From: Roseivivax marinus
Lineage (GTDB): Bacteria > Pseudomonadota > Alphaproteobacteria > Rhodobacterales > Rhodobacteraceae
Assembly: GCF_900109705.1 (NCBI RefSeq)
Contig: NZ_FOAI01000018.1
Location: 1-64,000 of the forward strand
DNA length: 64,000 nucleotides
Direction: 5' to 3'
Part shown: positions 45,056-54,817 of the stretch, piece by piece
Position numbering within the stretch: position 1 is the stretch's first letter
Layout: each line of letters starts with the position of its first letter
Program-made: the position numbers and the translations under genes
The notes under the pieces: generated by a model
The model's input: only the letters and a program-made list of their open reading frames with translations
Database searches by the model: none
Told to the model about the DNA's origin: nothing

Positions 45056-46636
45056 ATGAGCGATCGGGACACGGGGCAATCGCCCGACACCACCGAGAAC
45101 GGCGGCCGATCCGGGGCCTGGACGTGGGGCCTGCGCGGCCTCGGCGTGGTGCTTGCGCTGCTGGTCTACCTGTTGCTCGGTGGGGCGGCGGAGCTCTCGG
45201 AAGAGGCCCGTCGCGTCGCAGCCATCGCCACGCTCATGGCCGTCTGGTGGATGACCGAGGCGCTGCCGCTTTCGGCCACCTCGCTTCTGCCCATCGTCCT
45301 GCTGCCGGCGCTCGCCGGCGTGCCGGTGGGCGACGCCACGGCGCCTTATGCCAGCTCGATCGTGTTCCTGTTCCTCGGTGGCTTCCTCATCGCGATCGCC
45401 ATGGAGAAGTGGAACCTGCACAAGCGCATCGCGCTGATGACGCTGTCGAAGGTCGGCGTCGCGCCAAAGCGGATCGTTCTGGGCCTGATGCTGTCCACCG
45501 GCTTTCTGTCGATGTGGGTGTCGAACACTGCGACGACGCTGATGATGCTGCCGATCGGCATGTCCGTTCTGGCGCTGGTGGTCGAACGCAGCGCGTCCGA
45601 TCAGGGTCGCGAGGTCGAGGACGAATTGCGTGATGGGGCCCGGGTGGCCGACGTTGTGGCCGACCCCCAGATCCGCGCTTTCGGCGTCTGTCTGGTGCTC
45701 GCCATCGCGTGGTCGGCGTCGATGGGCGGCCTCGGGACGCTGCTCGGGTCTCCGCCGAACGCGATCGTGGCCGGTTATGCCGCGGACGAACTCGACCGTG
45801 ACATCGGTTTCCTGTCCTGGATGATGGTGGGCTTCCCGCTGGCGCTGACCTTCATCCTGATCGGCTGGGCGCTGATGACCAACGTGCTCTACCGCTTCAC
45901 GCTCGACGAGATCCCCGGCGGGGCCGAGATGATCTCGGGCGAACTGGACAAGCTCGGACCGCTGTCTCAGGGCGAGAAGGTGGTGCTCGCGGTCTTCGGT
46001 GGCGCGGCGTTCCTGTGGATCGTGCCGGGCCTGCTCGCGGGGATCACGGGGATCGAGTGGCTGGATTCGCTCGACGACACCGCCATCGCCATCGCGGCGG
46101 GCATCGCGCTGTTCCTCGCACCAGCCGAGGGGTCGTCGCGCATGGCGCTTGAGTGGTCGGACGCCGAGAAGGGCCTTCCCTGGGGGGTTCTGCTGCTTTT
46201 CGGGGGCGGCCTGAGCCTTGCCGGAGCGGTGGCGTCCACCGGCCTCGACGTCTGGTTCGGCGACCAGGTCGAGGGCCTTGGCGCGCTGCCCATGCTGGCA
46301 TTGGTCGCGGCGGTCGCGGCGATCGTGCTGTTCCTGACCGAGATCACGTCCAACACCGCGACGGCGGCGACGTTCATCCCGATCCTCGGCGGCGTCGCCC
46401 TCGGCATCGACGTGGACGCGATGACCCTGCTGATCCCGGCCGCTTTTGCTGCCACGTGCGCCTTCATGCTGCCGGTCGGCACGCCGCCCAACGCCATCGT
46501 CTTCGGCACCGGCGCGGTGAGCATCGGAGAGATGGCCCGGGGCGGCGCTGTGCTGAACGTCATCGGCATCGTTCTGATCACCGCGTTCTGCTACGTCCTC
46601 GGGGGGCTGGCGCTGGGGCTCGAGTTCGGGGGGTAG
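45056..46636 (+). CDS. SLC13/DASS family sodium-coupled anion transporter
   Basis: This 526-residue inner-membrane transporter of the divalent anion:Na+ symporter family typically carries di- or tricarboxylates or sulfate. Two inverted-repeat halves are seen, each with an SNT motif in a re-entrant hairpin: [15 protein letters not shown] (about residues 160-175) and [17 protein letters not shown] (about 433-449). The family loops [12 protein letters not shown] and [12 protein letters not shown] are also present. These residues bind Na+ and the carboxylate head. It has a good GGGAGAG ribosome site. It sits alone between alaS and recA, so substrate context is missing. Confidence 0.9.
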   Translation: MSDRDTGQSPDTTENGGRSGAWTWGLRGLGVVLALLVYLLLGGAAELSEEARRVAAIATLMAVWWMTEALPLSATSLLPIVLLPALAGVPVGDATAPYASSIVFLFLGGFLIAIAMEKWNLHKRIALMTLSKVGVAPKRIVLGLMLSTGFLSMWVSNTATTLMMLPIGMSVLALVVERSASDQGREVEDELRDGARVADVVADPQIRAFGVCLVLAIAWSASMGGLGTLLGSPPNAIVAGYAADELDRDIGFLSWMMVGFPLALTFILIGWALMTNVLYRFTLDEIPGGAEMISGELDKLGPLSQGEKVVLAVFGGAAFLWIVPGLLAGITGIEWLDSLDDTAIAIAAGIALFLAPAEGSSRMALEWSDAEKGLPWGVLLLFGGGLSLAGAVASTGLDVWFGDQVEGLGALPMLALVAAVAAIVLFLTEITSNTATAATFIPILGGVALGIDVDAMTLLIPAAFAATCAFMLPVGTPPNAIVFGTGAVSIGEMARGGAVLNVIGIVLITAFCYVLGGLALGLEFGG

Positions 46637-46952
46637 GGACGGGATCCGGCGTTGTCATGACGACGCCGGCATCTCTCCTGTACTTGCGGCGGCATAGCCG
46701 CCGATCCCTTTATGATTCATTCGAGCATCTCGGCCTCGCCGAGGCGGCGATGTCGCGAGCGCGGCTCACTTTCCGGCCCTCTGACCGCGCGGTAAGCCGC
46801 CGGGCTGCACGGCTCATGTCCTGGGCCGGGGAAGGCTGGTCAACGCCGAAAGGTCCGGACCGGGCGCAACGCCGATGCGCGGGAGTGGCTACGACGCAGC
46901 CCCTCCCGAGCCCGGTTGGAGCCGTTGTCGCATTTTCCGAAGGCGCTAAACG
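46637..46952. other. non-coding spacer after the SLC13 gene
   Basis: No gene is recognised. A 24-base imperfect palindrome (CCGGCGTTGTCATGAC then GACGCCGG) at 46646-46669 lies ten bases after the transporter stop and may act as its transcript end, though without a T-run. A short GCGGC-ATA-GCCGC hairpin follows near 46689. Confidence 0.4.
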
Positions 46953-46983
46953 AAAAAGGGGCGCCCAGATTGGCGCCCCTTTT
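46953..46983. terminator. bidirectional terminator between SLC13 gene and recA
   Basis: AAAAGGGGCGCC and GGCGCCCCTTTT form a 12-bp perfect stem with a six-base loop. On the minus strand it ends in TTTTTCG, serving recA. On the plus strand it ends in TTTTCTTTC. Confidence 0.92.
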
Positions 46984-47025
46984 CTTTCAAGAGTTTCCGG
47001 TTTCTGCCGGCGCTGCCGCAGGCTG

Positions 47026-48096
47026 TCAGCCTTCGACCACGTCCTCGCCGCCCTCTTCGGACATGTGGAAATCGAGCCCGTGTGCGGCGCGGATCTTGTC
47101 CTCGATGTCCAATGCCACCGCGGTGTTTTCCCGCAGGAATCCCTTGGCGTTCTCGCGGCCCTGGCCGATGCGCTCGTCGCCGTAGGAGTACCAGGCGCCC
47201 GACTTCTCGACCACGCCGGCCTTCACGCCGAGGTCCAGAAGTTCGCCTGTCTTCGAGATGCCCTCGCCGTACATGATGTCGAACTCGACCTGCTTGAACG
47301 GCGGTGCGACCTTGTTCTTCACGACCTTCACGCGCGTGGAGTTGCCCACGACCTCGTCGCGATCCTTGATCGAGCCGATGCGACGGATGTCGAGGCGGAC
47401 CGAGGAATAGAACTTGAGCGCGTTGCCGCCGGTCGTGGTTTCGGGCGAGCCGAACATGACGCCGATCTTCATCCGGATCTGGTTGATAAAGATCACCATG
47501 CAGTTCGAGCGGCTGATCGAACCCGTCAGCTTGCGCATGGCCTGGCTCATGAGCCGCGCCTGCACGCCGACGCTCGAATCGCCCATGTCGCCTTCAAGCT
47601 CGGACTTCGGCGTGAGCGCCGCGACCGAGTCGACGACGACCATGTTCACCGCCCCCGAACGCACCAGCGTATCGGTGATCTCGAGCGCCTGTTCGCCGGT
47701 ATCGGGCTGCGAAATCAGCAGTTCGTCGAGGTCCACGCCCAGCTTCTTGGCGTATTGCGGGTCGAGCGCATGTTCGGCGTCGACGAAGGCGCAGACGCCG
47801 CCCTTTTTCTGCTGCTCGGCCACGCAGTGCAGCGTCAGCGTCGTCTTGCCCGACGATTCGGGGCCGTAAATTTCGATGATCCGGCCCATGGGCAGCCCGC
47901 CGATCCCGAGCGCAATGTCGAGGCCGAGGGAGCCGGTCGACGTCGCCTCGATGTCCCGGAAGGCGTTTTCGCCCCCCAGCTTCATGATCGAGCCTTTGCC
48001 GAACTGCCGTTCGATCTGCGCCAGCGCCGAGTCGAGCGCCTTCTGCTTGTTCGCGTCGCGCTTGGAATCCATGCTGAGAAGGTCTGCCGTTGCCAT
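47026..48096 (-). CDS. recA: recombinase RecA
   Basis: This 356-residue recombination and SOS-response ATPase has normal family length. It shows Walker A ([16 protein letters not shown]), the Walker B region [19 protein letters not shown], the L2 loop region [19 protein letters not shown] and the acidic C-terminus ([12 protein letters not shown]). The ATG at 48096 gives [20 protein letters not shown] and follows AAGGA. The alternative ATG 23 codons upstream would put the start beyond the likely promoter and into the SOS box. A minus-35-like TTGCCG and minus-10-like AATAAG, 17 bases apart, lie between the SOS box and the start. Confidence 0.98.
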   Translation of the reverse strand: MATADLLSMDSKRDANKQKALDSALAQIERQFGKGSIMKLGGENAFRDIEATSTGSLGLDIALGIGGLPMGRIIEIYGPESSGKTTLTLHCVAEQQKKGGVCAFVDAEHALDPQYAKKLGVDLDELLISQPDTGEQALEITDTLVRSGAVNMVVVDSVAALTPKSELEGDMGDSSVGVQARLMSQAMRKLTGSISRSNCMVIFINQIRMKIGVMFGSPETTTGGNALKFYSSVRLDIRRIGSIKDRDEVVGNSTRVKVVKNKVAPPFKQVEFDIMYGEGISKTGELLDLGVKAGVVEKSGAWYSYGDERIGQGRENAKGFLRENTAVALDIEDKIRAAHGLDFHMSEEGGEDVVEG

Positions 48097-48147
48097 GAGT
48101 GTCTGGTCCTTATTCCACACGTGCCGGGGCGCGGCAATCGCTGCTTC

Positions 48148-48162
48148 GTTCGCCTCTTGTTC
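48148..48162. promoter_or_regulatory. LexA (SOS) box of recA
   Basis: GTTC-N7-GTTC is present exactly (GTTC at 48148-48151 and 48159-48162), the LexA-binding consensus of alphaproteobacteria. It lies 52 bases upstream of the recA ATG and close to a plausible minus-35, so LexA would block recA transcription until DNA damage. Confidence 0.88.
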
Positions 48163-48280
48163 CACAATTTATGGGATCAAAAGGAGAACATTTCAAGTCC
48201 GTTCTTTTGTCTGGCATCCTGCGGTCAGTTCCTTACGACTTGCTTAACGACACCGCGGAGCGCGGGCGACGGGGGCAGGG

Positions 48281-48898
48281 ATGCTGATATTCTGGAAGGC
48301 GCGGCTTGTGTTGCTCGCGGTACCGAAGACGGGCACGTCGGCCTACGAGGCGGCGCTCGCGCCCCACGCGGCGATCGTGGTGTCGGACCCGCCCGAGCTG
48401 AAGCACGCGCCCGTATACCGCTACAATCGTTTCTTCCGCCCGATGCTCGAGAAGATGGGCGCGCCCGACATGGACGTGGCGGCGGTGATCCGCGAGCCGG
48501 TCTCGTGGCTCGGATCCTGGTGGCGCTATCGCCAACGGCCGTTCCTCGACGGGCGCCCGACTTCGACGAAGGATGTCGGCTTCGACGCCTTCGTCGAGGC
48601 GTGGTGCCAGGGCGACCGCCCGGCTTTCGCGAACGTCGGCGACCAGTCGAAATTCGTGGAGCCGCGACCCAATGGCACCCGCGTCACGCATCTTTTCCGC
48701 TACGAGGAGCCCAGCGCGCTGGACGCGTTTCTCGCCGAGCGGCTGGGGGTGGAGATCGCGGTCGGCCGTGCCAACGTCTCGCCTCGCGCGGCGGTCGAGC
48801 TGTCCTCCGAGACAGAGGCGAAGGTGCGGCGCAAGAAGGCCGCCGAGTTCGATCTGTGGTCGGGCATCGAAAGCGGGCGGCGCCTGGCGGAGCCGTGA
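48281..48898 (+). CDS. sulfotransferase-like protein next to recA
   Basis: This 205-residue protein begins MLIFWKARLVLLAVPKTGTS. The PKTGTS loop is the 5'-phosphosulfate-binding motif of sulfotransferases, and AAVIREPVSWLGSWWRYR (about residues 67-84) matches the second PAPS contact block. The remaining fold is short for the family. Orthologues beside recA are common in Rhodobacterales and are often mislabelled as gamma-glutamyl kinase. The acceptor is unknown. It is transcribed divergently from recA. Confidence 0.7.
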   Translation: MLIFWKARLVLLAVPKTGTSAYEAALAPHAAIVVSDPPELKHAPVYRYNRFFRPMLEKMGAPDMDVAAVIREPVSWLGSWWRYRQRPFLDGRPTSTKDVGFDAFVEAWCQGDRPAFANVGDQSKFVEPRPNGTRVTHLFRYEEPSALDAFLAERLGVEIAVGRANVSPRAAVELSSETEAKVRRKKAAEFDLWSGIESGRRLAEP

Positions 48899-49266
48899 CG
48901 GGTTTTCGAAAATCGTATTGCGCATGAGTGCCTTGCGTGCCGAAATTCACGTATCGGTCGAAGCGTCGGCGTCTCGCCTGAGCGATCAAAAATGGATTCG
49001 CACGACTGACCGCAAAATGGCTTCAAAACAGCAAGTTGTTCGCGACTGTTAAAACAAGTTGCCGACGCCGCCCGGCCGTGACCTTGTTCGCTCAGCCTTT
49101 CCTTCTTGGTGAAAATATTCCGGGAAGCGCGAGGCCATGACCCCTCGCCTCACCACGGAGCCCAGTCGCGCCGCAGCGTCAGCGAAGCGCTCACGTTCCC
49201 GCAATTTGACGGCCCTGTCGCCATGGGCCAAGGTCCGCGGATGCTTCGGCTCCCCATATTCCAGTC
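48899..49266. other. non-coding region upstream of the DeoR regulator
   Basis: I see no gene. Runs of A (GATCAAAAATGG, TTAAAACAAGTTG) near 48985-49060 are unusual for this GC-rich genome and may mark a promoter. A copy of the short interspersed element lies at 49096-49133 in reverse orientation. Confidence 0.4.
49096..49133 (-). repeat. interspersed short element, copy C
   Basis: Read on the minus strand it is CTCGCGCTTCCCGGAATATT followed by a purine-rich AAGAAGGAAAGG tail. It aligns closely with copy A at 19359-19414 (CTCGCGCTCCCGGAGTATTT). Matching copies some 30 kb apart support a dispersed genomic element. Confidence 0.55.
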
Positions 49267-50010
49267 ATGACCCGACCCAGCGGCTTTGACGAACGCAACG
49301 CGCGGATCTGCCTTCTGCTGGAGGTGGCGCCGTCGCTGCGGCTGCGCGACGTGGCGCAGGACCTGGGCGTGGCGGAGATGACGCTGCGCCGGGACGCGGC
49401 CTCGGGCAAGGCGGGTTTCGCGTGTCAGGGCGGCTACATCGTGCGAGGCCGCAGCACCGATGCCTACGACTTTGACGAGCAGATGCGGCGAGCGAGCGAG
49501 GCCAAGCGCGTGGCGGCCGATCACGCGGCGACGCTCGTGCCCGACGGGGCGTGCGTGTTTCTCGACACCGGTACGACACTTCCGCATCTGGCCCGGGCCC
49601 TGGCGCGCGGTCGGGTGCGACGGATCGTGACCCACTGCCTGACGTCGGCCGAGCTTCTGCATGGGCGCACCAGCGCCGAGGTCGAGTTCATCGGCGGGCG
49701 GCTCCAAAGCCGCACCCGGTCGTGCCACCCGCCCGATCCGCTCAAGGTCCTGAAACCGCTCGGCATCGACGTGGGGTTCCTGTCGGCCGGCGGTCTCTGG
49801 GAGGGGCGCGAACTGAGCTGCTCGCACGACTACGAGGTCGCGATGAAGCGTGCGGTGATCGCCCTGGCCCGCGACAGCTGGGCGGTGCTCGACTCCAGCA
49901 AGATCGGCGACCGCCGGGCGGTGCGCTTCGCCACGCTGGACGAGATCTCCGGCGTGGTGACCGAGCACGGGGTGGGCCGTCGCGCGGTGCCGGTGGCCGA
50001 GGCCGACTGA
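49267..50010 (+). CDS. DeoR/GlpR family transcriptional regulator
   Basis: This 247-residue sugar-responsive regulator has an N-terminal winged helix (LRLRDVAQDLGVAEMTLRRD, about residues 23-42) and a DeoRC effector domain. The effector domain has the phosphosugar-binding features DTGTTLPHLARAL, EVEFIGGRL, SAGGLWEGRELSC and AVLDSSKIGDRRAV. Such proteins usually repress the adjacent catabolic operon until a phosphorylated sugar intermediate binds. The gene directly precedes and is co-directional with the sugar ABC/deoC cluster, so it is the probable regulator of that cluster. Confidence 0.9.
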   Translation: MTRPSGFDERNARICLLLEVAPSLRLRDVAQDLGVAEMTLRRDAASGKAGFACQGGYIVRGRSTDAYDFDEQMRRASEAKRVAADHAATLVPDGACVFLDTGTTLPHLARALARGRVRRIVTHCLTSAELLHGRTSAEVEFIGGRLQSRTRSCHPPDPLKVLKPLGIDVGFLSAGGLWEGRELSCSHDYEVAMKRAVIALARDSWAVLDSSKIGDRRAVRFATLDEISGVVTEHGVGRRAVPVAEAD

Positions 50011-50080
50011 AACATTCCGCATTTCCGCTTGACGACTCCCGGCGGCTCCGTTTGGTTACCGAGTAATGTTGCGATCCGAA
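50011..50080 (+). promoter_or_regulatory. candidate promoter/operator of the sugar cluster
   Basis: A TTGACG minus-35-like element sits at 50029-50034. AACATT (50011-50016) and AATGTT (50065-50070) form an inverted pair, and TTAC-CGA-GTAA near 50057-50067 is a small palindrome. A DeoR-type site here is plausible but unproven. Confidence 0.3.
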
Positions 50081-50162
50081 CAGAAGTCGGCGCAGCCTTG
50101 CCGGTCGTTCGGAGGACGATCGGCCGTTTTGGCCCGAAGACGGGCTCAGAGGGAGGAAGATT

Positions 50163-51206
50163 ATGAGAACCCATTTCATTTCGCTCGCCGTCGCTGCCGT
50201 GACTGCCGCCGGCGCCGCGCAGGCGCAGGATCAGGTCGTCGACACCAGCAACGTGAACCAGGAGCTGATCCAGACCGACGAGACCTACTCGATCGCCACC
50301 GTGGTGAAGGTCGACGGCATCGCCTGGTTCGACCGTATGCGCGACGGCGTGAAGCAGTTCGGCGAAGACACCGGCCACGACACCTGGATGGTCGGCCCGT
50401 CCTCGGCGGACGCCGCGGCGCAGGTGCAGCTGGTCGAGAACCTGATCGCCCAGGGCGTCGACGCCATCGCCATCGTGCCGTTCTCGGTCGAGGCCGTGGA
50501 GCCGGTCCTCAAGAAGGCGCGTGACCGCGGCATCGTCGTGATCAGCCACGAGGCGTCGAACATCCAGAACGTGGACTACGACATCGAGGCCTTCGACAAT
50601 CTCGCCTACGGCGCCAACCTGATGGACGAGCTCGCCGCGCAGATGGGCGAGAGCGGCCAGTACGTCGCCACCGTGGGCAGCCTGACCTCGAAGTCGCAGA
50701 ACGAGTGGATCGACGGCGCGATCGCACGGCAGGAGGAAGCCTATCCCGACATGGAGATGGTGACCGAACGCCTCGAGACGTATGACGACGCGAACACCGA
50801 CTATACCAAGCTCAAGGAAGCCCTGACCGCGCATCCCGACATCGCGGGCATCGTAGGCGGCCCGATGCCGACCTCCGCGGGCGCCGGGCGTCTGATCGCG
50901 GAAAGCGGCCTTCAGGGGCAGCTGCACTTCGCGGGCACTGGCCTTCCGTCGGTCGCGGGCGAGTACATCGCCAACGGTGATATCGAGTACATCCAGTTCT
51001 GGGATCCGGCCGTTGCGGGCTACGCCATGAACATGCTCGCCGTCGCCGCTCTCGAGGAGCGGGATGACCAGATCGGCGCGGGCCTGAACCTCGGCCTCGA
51101 AGGCTACGAGGACCTGCAGGAAGCCGGAGAAGACCGCCAGAACGTGCTGTACGGCGCGGGCTGGGTCGGCGTGACCTCCGAGAACATGGATCAGTACAAC
51201 TTCTGA
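50163..51206 (+). CDS. sugar ABC transporter substrate-binding protein (RhaS/LsrB group)
   Basis: This 347-residue periplasmic binding protein has a signal peptide at residues 1-21 (AAQAQ-D). The type I two-lobed fold has SIATVVKVDGIAWFDRMRDG for the first strand and helix with aromatic ligand contacts, then VENLIAQGVDAIAIVPFSVE, VVISHEASNIQNVDYDIEAF and a hinge region GPMPTSAGAGRLIAESG. The pattern is closest to the rhamnose/autoinducer-2/ribose group. A GGGAGGAAG site precedes the ATG. It begins an operon with a double-domain ATPase and two permeases. Confidence 0.87.
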   Translation: MRTHFISLAVAAVTAAGAAQAQDQVVDTSNVNQELIQTDETYSIATVVKVDGIAWFDRMRDGVKQFGEDTGHDTWMVGPSSADAAAQVQLVENLIAQGVDAIAIVPFSVEAVEPVLKKARDRGIVVISHEASNIQNVDYDIEAFDNLAYGANLMDELAAQMGESGQYVATVGSLTSKSQNEWIDGAIARQEEAYPDMEMVTERLETYDDANTDYTKLKEALTAHPDIAGIVGGPMPTSAGAGRLIAESGLQGQLHFAGTGLPSVAGEYIANGDIEYIQFWDPAVAGYAMNMLAVAALEERDDQIGAGLNLGLEGYEDLQEAGEDRQNVLYGAGWVGVTSENMDQYNF

Positions 51207-51284
51207 TCCCGCTTGCGGACCGCGGGCGCCGGCGAACCGCCGTGCGCCCGCGTCTCCCGTCCCACCGAATTCACGAGGCCCCTC

Positions 51285-52802
51285 ATGGCATCGCCCCCCT
51301 TGATCGAGCTTCGGGGCATCTCGAAGCGTTTCGGCGGCGTTCGCGCGCTGGACGACGTCTCCATGTCCATCGACCGTGCCGAGATCCGCTGCCTCGCCGG
51401 CGAGAACGGCTCGGGGAAGTCCACGCTCATCAAGATCGTCTCGGGGGTCTACCAGCCCGACGCGGGCGAGATCCTGATTGACGGGGAGCCCACGGGCCGC
51501 CTCGATCCGGCGACGTCCATCGCGCACGGCGTGCAGGTCATCTACCAGGACCTGTCGCTGTTCCCGACGCTGAGCGTGGTCGAGAACCTGTTTCTCAATA
51601 CCTACCTGCGCGAGAAGCGTGGCACGGTGGACTGGCGCCGGGGCCGCAAGATGGCCCGCGAGGTGCTGGAGCGGCTGGACGTGGAACTCGACCTCGACGC
51701 CAATGTCGAGACGCTGCCCGCCGCGGGCCGCCAGATCGTCGCCATCGCGCGGGCCGTGCTGGCCGAGGCGCGGCTCATCATCATGGACGAGCCCACGACC
51801 GCGCTCACCGGGCGCGAGGTGGAGCGCATGTTCCGCATCGTGCGGGACCTGCAGGCGCAGGGCATCGCGGTGCTCTTCGTCAGCCACAAGATGCGCGAGA
51901 TGCTCGAGATCAGCGAGGCGCTGACCGTCTTCCGCAACGGCAAGAAGGTCGAGGAAGGCCCGATCTCGGAGTTCGACGAGCGCAAGATCACCCGTGCCAT
52001 GACGGGGCGCGACCTGAACACCGGGCATTTCGAGGCCCCCGCCATCGCAGCCGGCACCGCGCCGCGCCTGCGGCTGAAGGGCGTGAGCGTCGGCCGGCAG
52101 GTGCGCGACGTGTCGCTCGACGTTATGCCGGGCGAGGTCGTGGGCCTTTCGGGCCTGATCGGGGCGGGGCGTACGTCGCTGGTGAAGGCGATCTTCGGCC
52201 TGCGCCGGGACGTGACCGGGACGATGGAGATCGACGGCCAGCCGCTGGCGCCGGCGTCGGTGTCGGAGGCCATCGACGCGGGCGTCGCCTACGTCCCCGA
52301 GGACCGCCTGTCCGAGGGTCTCTTCCTCAACCGGTCGATCCGCGACAACGCCATCTCGGCGGCGATGGACCGTTACGCGCCGCGGCTCTGGCTCGACGGC
52401 AAGCGGGCACGGTCCGAGACCGAGACGATGTTCAACGACATGCAGATCAGTGCCCCGGGCACCGAGGTGCCGGTCTCGACGCTGTCCGGCGGCAACCAGC
52501 AACGCGTGGTGATCGGCCGCTGGCTGATGACCGACGCGAAGCTGCTGATGCTGAACGGCCCGACCGTGGGCGTGGACGTGGGTTCGAAGGAGCAGATCCA
52601 CTCGATCATCCACGGCCTGACCCGCGACAAGGGGCTCGCCGTCATCATGATCTCGGACGACATCCCGGAACTCGCCGCGAACTGCAACCGCGTGCTGACG
52701 ATGGCCGACGGTCGCCTGACCGGAGAGCTGTCGGGCGACGCCCTGACCGAAGACGCGCTCGACGCGGCCCTCGCCGGCGCGACCCGGAAGGAAACGGCAT
52801 GA
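51285..52802 (+). CDS. sugar ABC transporter ATPase, two nucleotide-binding domains
   Basis: This 505-residue tandem ATPase is of the RbsA/AraG/XylG class. The first domain has [19 protein letters not shown], a signature-like [17 protein letters not shown] (degenerate LSGGQ, as usual for this half) and [12 protein letters not shown]. The second domain has [34 protein letters not shown] and a degenerate Walker B ([12 protein letters not shown], with Asn-Gly in place of Asp-Glu). The Asn-Gly change removes the usual catalytic Glu, so only one site may hydrolyse ATP. The start at 51285 gives the normal N-terminus. The stop overlaps the next permease gene. Confidence 0.9.
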   Translation: MASPPLIELRGISKRFGGVRALDDVSMSIDRAEIRCLAGENGSGKSTLIKIVSGVYQPDAGEILIDGEPTGRLDPATSIAHGVQVIYQDLSLFPTLSVVENLFLNTYLREKRGTVDWRRGRKMAREVLERLDVELDLDANVETLPAAGRQIVAIARAVLAEARLIIMDEPTTALTGREVERMFRIVRDLQAQGIAVLFVSHKMREMLEISEALTVFRNGKKVEEGPISEFDERKITRAMTGRDLNTGHFEAPAIAAGTAPRLRLKGVSVGRQVRDVSLDVMPGEVVGLSGLIGAGRTSLVKAIFGLRRDVTGTMEIDGQPLAPASVSEAIDAGVAYVPEDRLSEGLFLNRSIRDNAISAAMDRYAPRLWLDGKRARSETETMFNDMQISAPGTEVPVSTLSGGNQQRVVIGRWLMTDAKLLMLNGPTVGVDVGSKEQIHSIIHGLTRDKGLAVIMISDDIPELAANCNRVLTMADGRLTGELSGDALTEDALDAALAGATRKETA

Positions 52803-53776
52803 AACTATTCGGCAGCGCCGATGCCATCATCGCGCTGATCCTCGTGGTCGCGATGGTGCTGATCGGCCTCATCAACCCCGCCTTCTGGCAATTGTCCAAC
52901 ATCTTCAGCCTGTTGAAGTCCAATGTTGTCATCGGGCTGATGGCGCTCGGGGTTCTTCTGGTGATGATCTCGGGCGGCATCGACGTGTCGTTCACCGCCT
53001 TCGCGGTCGCCGGCATGTACCTCGTCGTCCGCTCGATGGTCGCGCTCGATTACGACGGGGTGATCCTGCCGTTCCTGGCGGCCACGCTGATCGGCGGGCT
53101 GCTGGGTCTGATGAACGCGGGCATCATCCACAAGTTCAACATGATCCCGCTGATCGTGACGCTTGGCACGGCGTCTGTTGTGCGCGGCCTGGTGCTGGGG
53201 CTGGTGGGCACGTCCAACGTCAACATCAACCAGATGCCTGACGCGCTGATCGCCTTCGGTCGCACCGACATCCTGACGCTCGAGCGGGCGAACGGCACGA
53301 CTTTCGGGCTGACGGCGATGATCGTGATCTACATCGCGGTCGCGGTGGGCATTCACCTTGTTCTGACGCGGACGATGATCGGCCGTTCGGTCTACGCCTA
53401 TGGCGCCGACGCCGAGGCGGCCAAGCGCGTGGGCTTCAACACCGGGCGGACGATGATCTTCGTCTACTGCACGGCGGGCGCGCTCGCGGGCTTCGCGGGC
53501 CTGCTGCACTCCTCGATGATCTGGCTCGCCAACCCGCGCGATTTCGTCGGGCTCGAGCTCGACGTGATCGCGGCGGTGGTGCTGGGCGGCGCGTCGATCT
53601 TCGGCGGGCGCGGGACCGTGCTGGGGACCGTGCTGGGCGTCTTCATCCTCGTGATGATCCAGAACTCGCTGATCCTTATGGGCATCGACACGACGTGGCA
53701 GCGCGTCGTCGTGGGCGGCATGCTGATCGCCGCGGTGGCGGTGACCGCGCTGCGCGACCGCCGCGCGCCGGTCTGA
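52799..53776 (+). CDS. sugar ABC transporter permease 1
   Basis: This 325-residue BPD_transp_2 family permease has about eight to ten hydrophobic helices. It shows [20 protein letters not shown] (the family's conserved third-helix region) and [20 protein letters not shown] (coupling loop). [19 protein letters not shown] is the late Gly-rich block. The ATG overlaps the ATPase stop by four bases. It pairs with the second permease below to form a heterodimer. Confidence 0.9.
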   Translation: MKLFGSADAIIALILVVAMVLIGLINPAFWQLSNIFSLLKSNVVIGLMALGVLLVMISGGIDVSFTAFAVAGMYLVVRSMVALDYDGVILPFLAATLIGGLLGLMNAGIIHKFNMIPLIVTLGTASVVRGLVLGLVGTSNVNINQMPDALIAFGRTDILTLERANGTTFGLTAMIVIYIAVAVGIHLVLTRTMIGRSVYAYGADAEAAKRVGFNTGRTMIFVYCTAGALAGFAGLLHSSMIWLANPRDFVGLELDVIAAVVLGGASIFGGRGTVLGTVLGVFILVMIQNSLILMGIDTTWQRVVVGGMLIAAVAVTALRDRRAPV

Positions 53777-53792
53777 GAGGGGAGGACCTGAC

Positions 53793-54815
53793 ATGAGCCA
53801 GACCAACACCGCAGAGACCGCGGGCGGCAGCTTCAAGGGAAGCCTCCTGCGGGCGGGCGGGCACACCAACGTGCAACTCGGCGTCATCTGCCTGCTGATC
53901 CTCGTCGTGATGACGGCGCTGCGCCCGCAGATGTTCCTGTCGTCCTACAACTTCGAGTCCATGGCCTTCTTCATGCCCGAACTGGGCATCCTGTCGGTGG
54001 CGATGATGATCGCGATGCTGACGGGCGGGATCGACCTGTCGATCGTGGGCGTGGCGAACCTTGCCGGGATCACGGCGGGCACCGTCTTCGGCTACGTCGC
54101 GGGCGAGGCCGGGGCCGGATCGCTCGGCGTCGCGCCGGTTATCCTTGGCGTGGGCGTGGGCCTTCTGGTCGGCGTCCTGGCGGGGCTGCTGAACGGACTG
54201 CTGATCTCGGGGCTGAAGATCACGCCGATCCTCGCCACGCTCGGCACCGGGCAGGTTTTCATCGGCCTGTGCCTCGTGCTGACCGGCGGGCCGGCCATCG
54301 TGGGCTTCCCGTCTGCGTGGAACTGGCTCGGCAACGGCAAGATCGCCGCGATCCCGGTGCCGCTGGTGCTGTTCGTGGTGCTCTGCGTTGCGCTGTCGCT
54401 GCTGCTGTCGCGCACCTCGTTCGGTCTGCGGCTGAAGATGATCGGCACAAACCCCAAGGCGGCGGTCTACACCGGCATCGAGCGCGGGCGCATGATCATC
54501 TGGTCCTACATGCTGACCGGGGGCCTTGCCGCTATGGCCGGGATCCTCCTGTCGGCGCGGACAAACGCGGCCAAGTCCGACTACGGCGCGTCCTACCTGC
54601 TGCAGGCGGTGCTGATCGCCGTGCTGGGCGGGACCAACCCGGCGGGCGGCAAGGGCAACGTGCTGGGCGTGGCACTGGCCGTGATCTCGCTGACGCTGCT
54701 GTCCTCGGGCTTCCAGATGATGCGGGTGTCGAACCACCTGATCGACTTCGTCTGGGGCGCGTTCCTGATCGCGGTGATCGCCATCAATTCCTTCCGTGGC
54801 AGAAAGGCACGCTGA
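53793..54815 (+). CDS. sugar ABC transporter permease 2
   Basis: This 340-residue permease is of the same family. It shows MLTGGIDLSIVGVANLAG (conserved third-helix region), MIGTNPKAAVYTGIERGR (coupling loop) and VLGGTNPAGGKGNVLGVALA (late Gly-rich block). It starts 16 bases after the first permease with a GAGGGGAGGA site. Together with the SBP and tandem ATPase it completes the importer. Two different permeases are typical of the rhamnose, erythritol and AI-2 (Lsr) subgroup of this family. Confidence 0.9.
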   Translation: MSQTNTAETAGGSFKGSLLRAGGHTNVQLGVICLLILVVMTALRPQMFLSSYNFESMAFFMPELGILSVAMMIAMLTGGIDLSIVGVANLAGITAGTVFGYVAGEAGAGSLGVAPVILGVGVGLLVGVLAGLLNGLLISGLKITPILATLGTGQVFIGLCLVLTGGPAIVGFPSAWNWLGNGKIAAIPVPLVLFVVLCVALSLLLSRTSFGLRLKMIGTNPKAAVYTGIERGRMIIWSYMLTGGLAAMAGILLSARTNAAKSDYGASYLLQAVLIAVLGGTNPAGGKGNVLGVALAVISLTLLSSGFQMMRVSNHLIDFVWGAFLIAVIAINSFRGRKAR

Positions 54816-54817
54816 GC

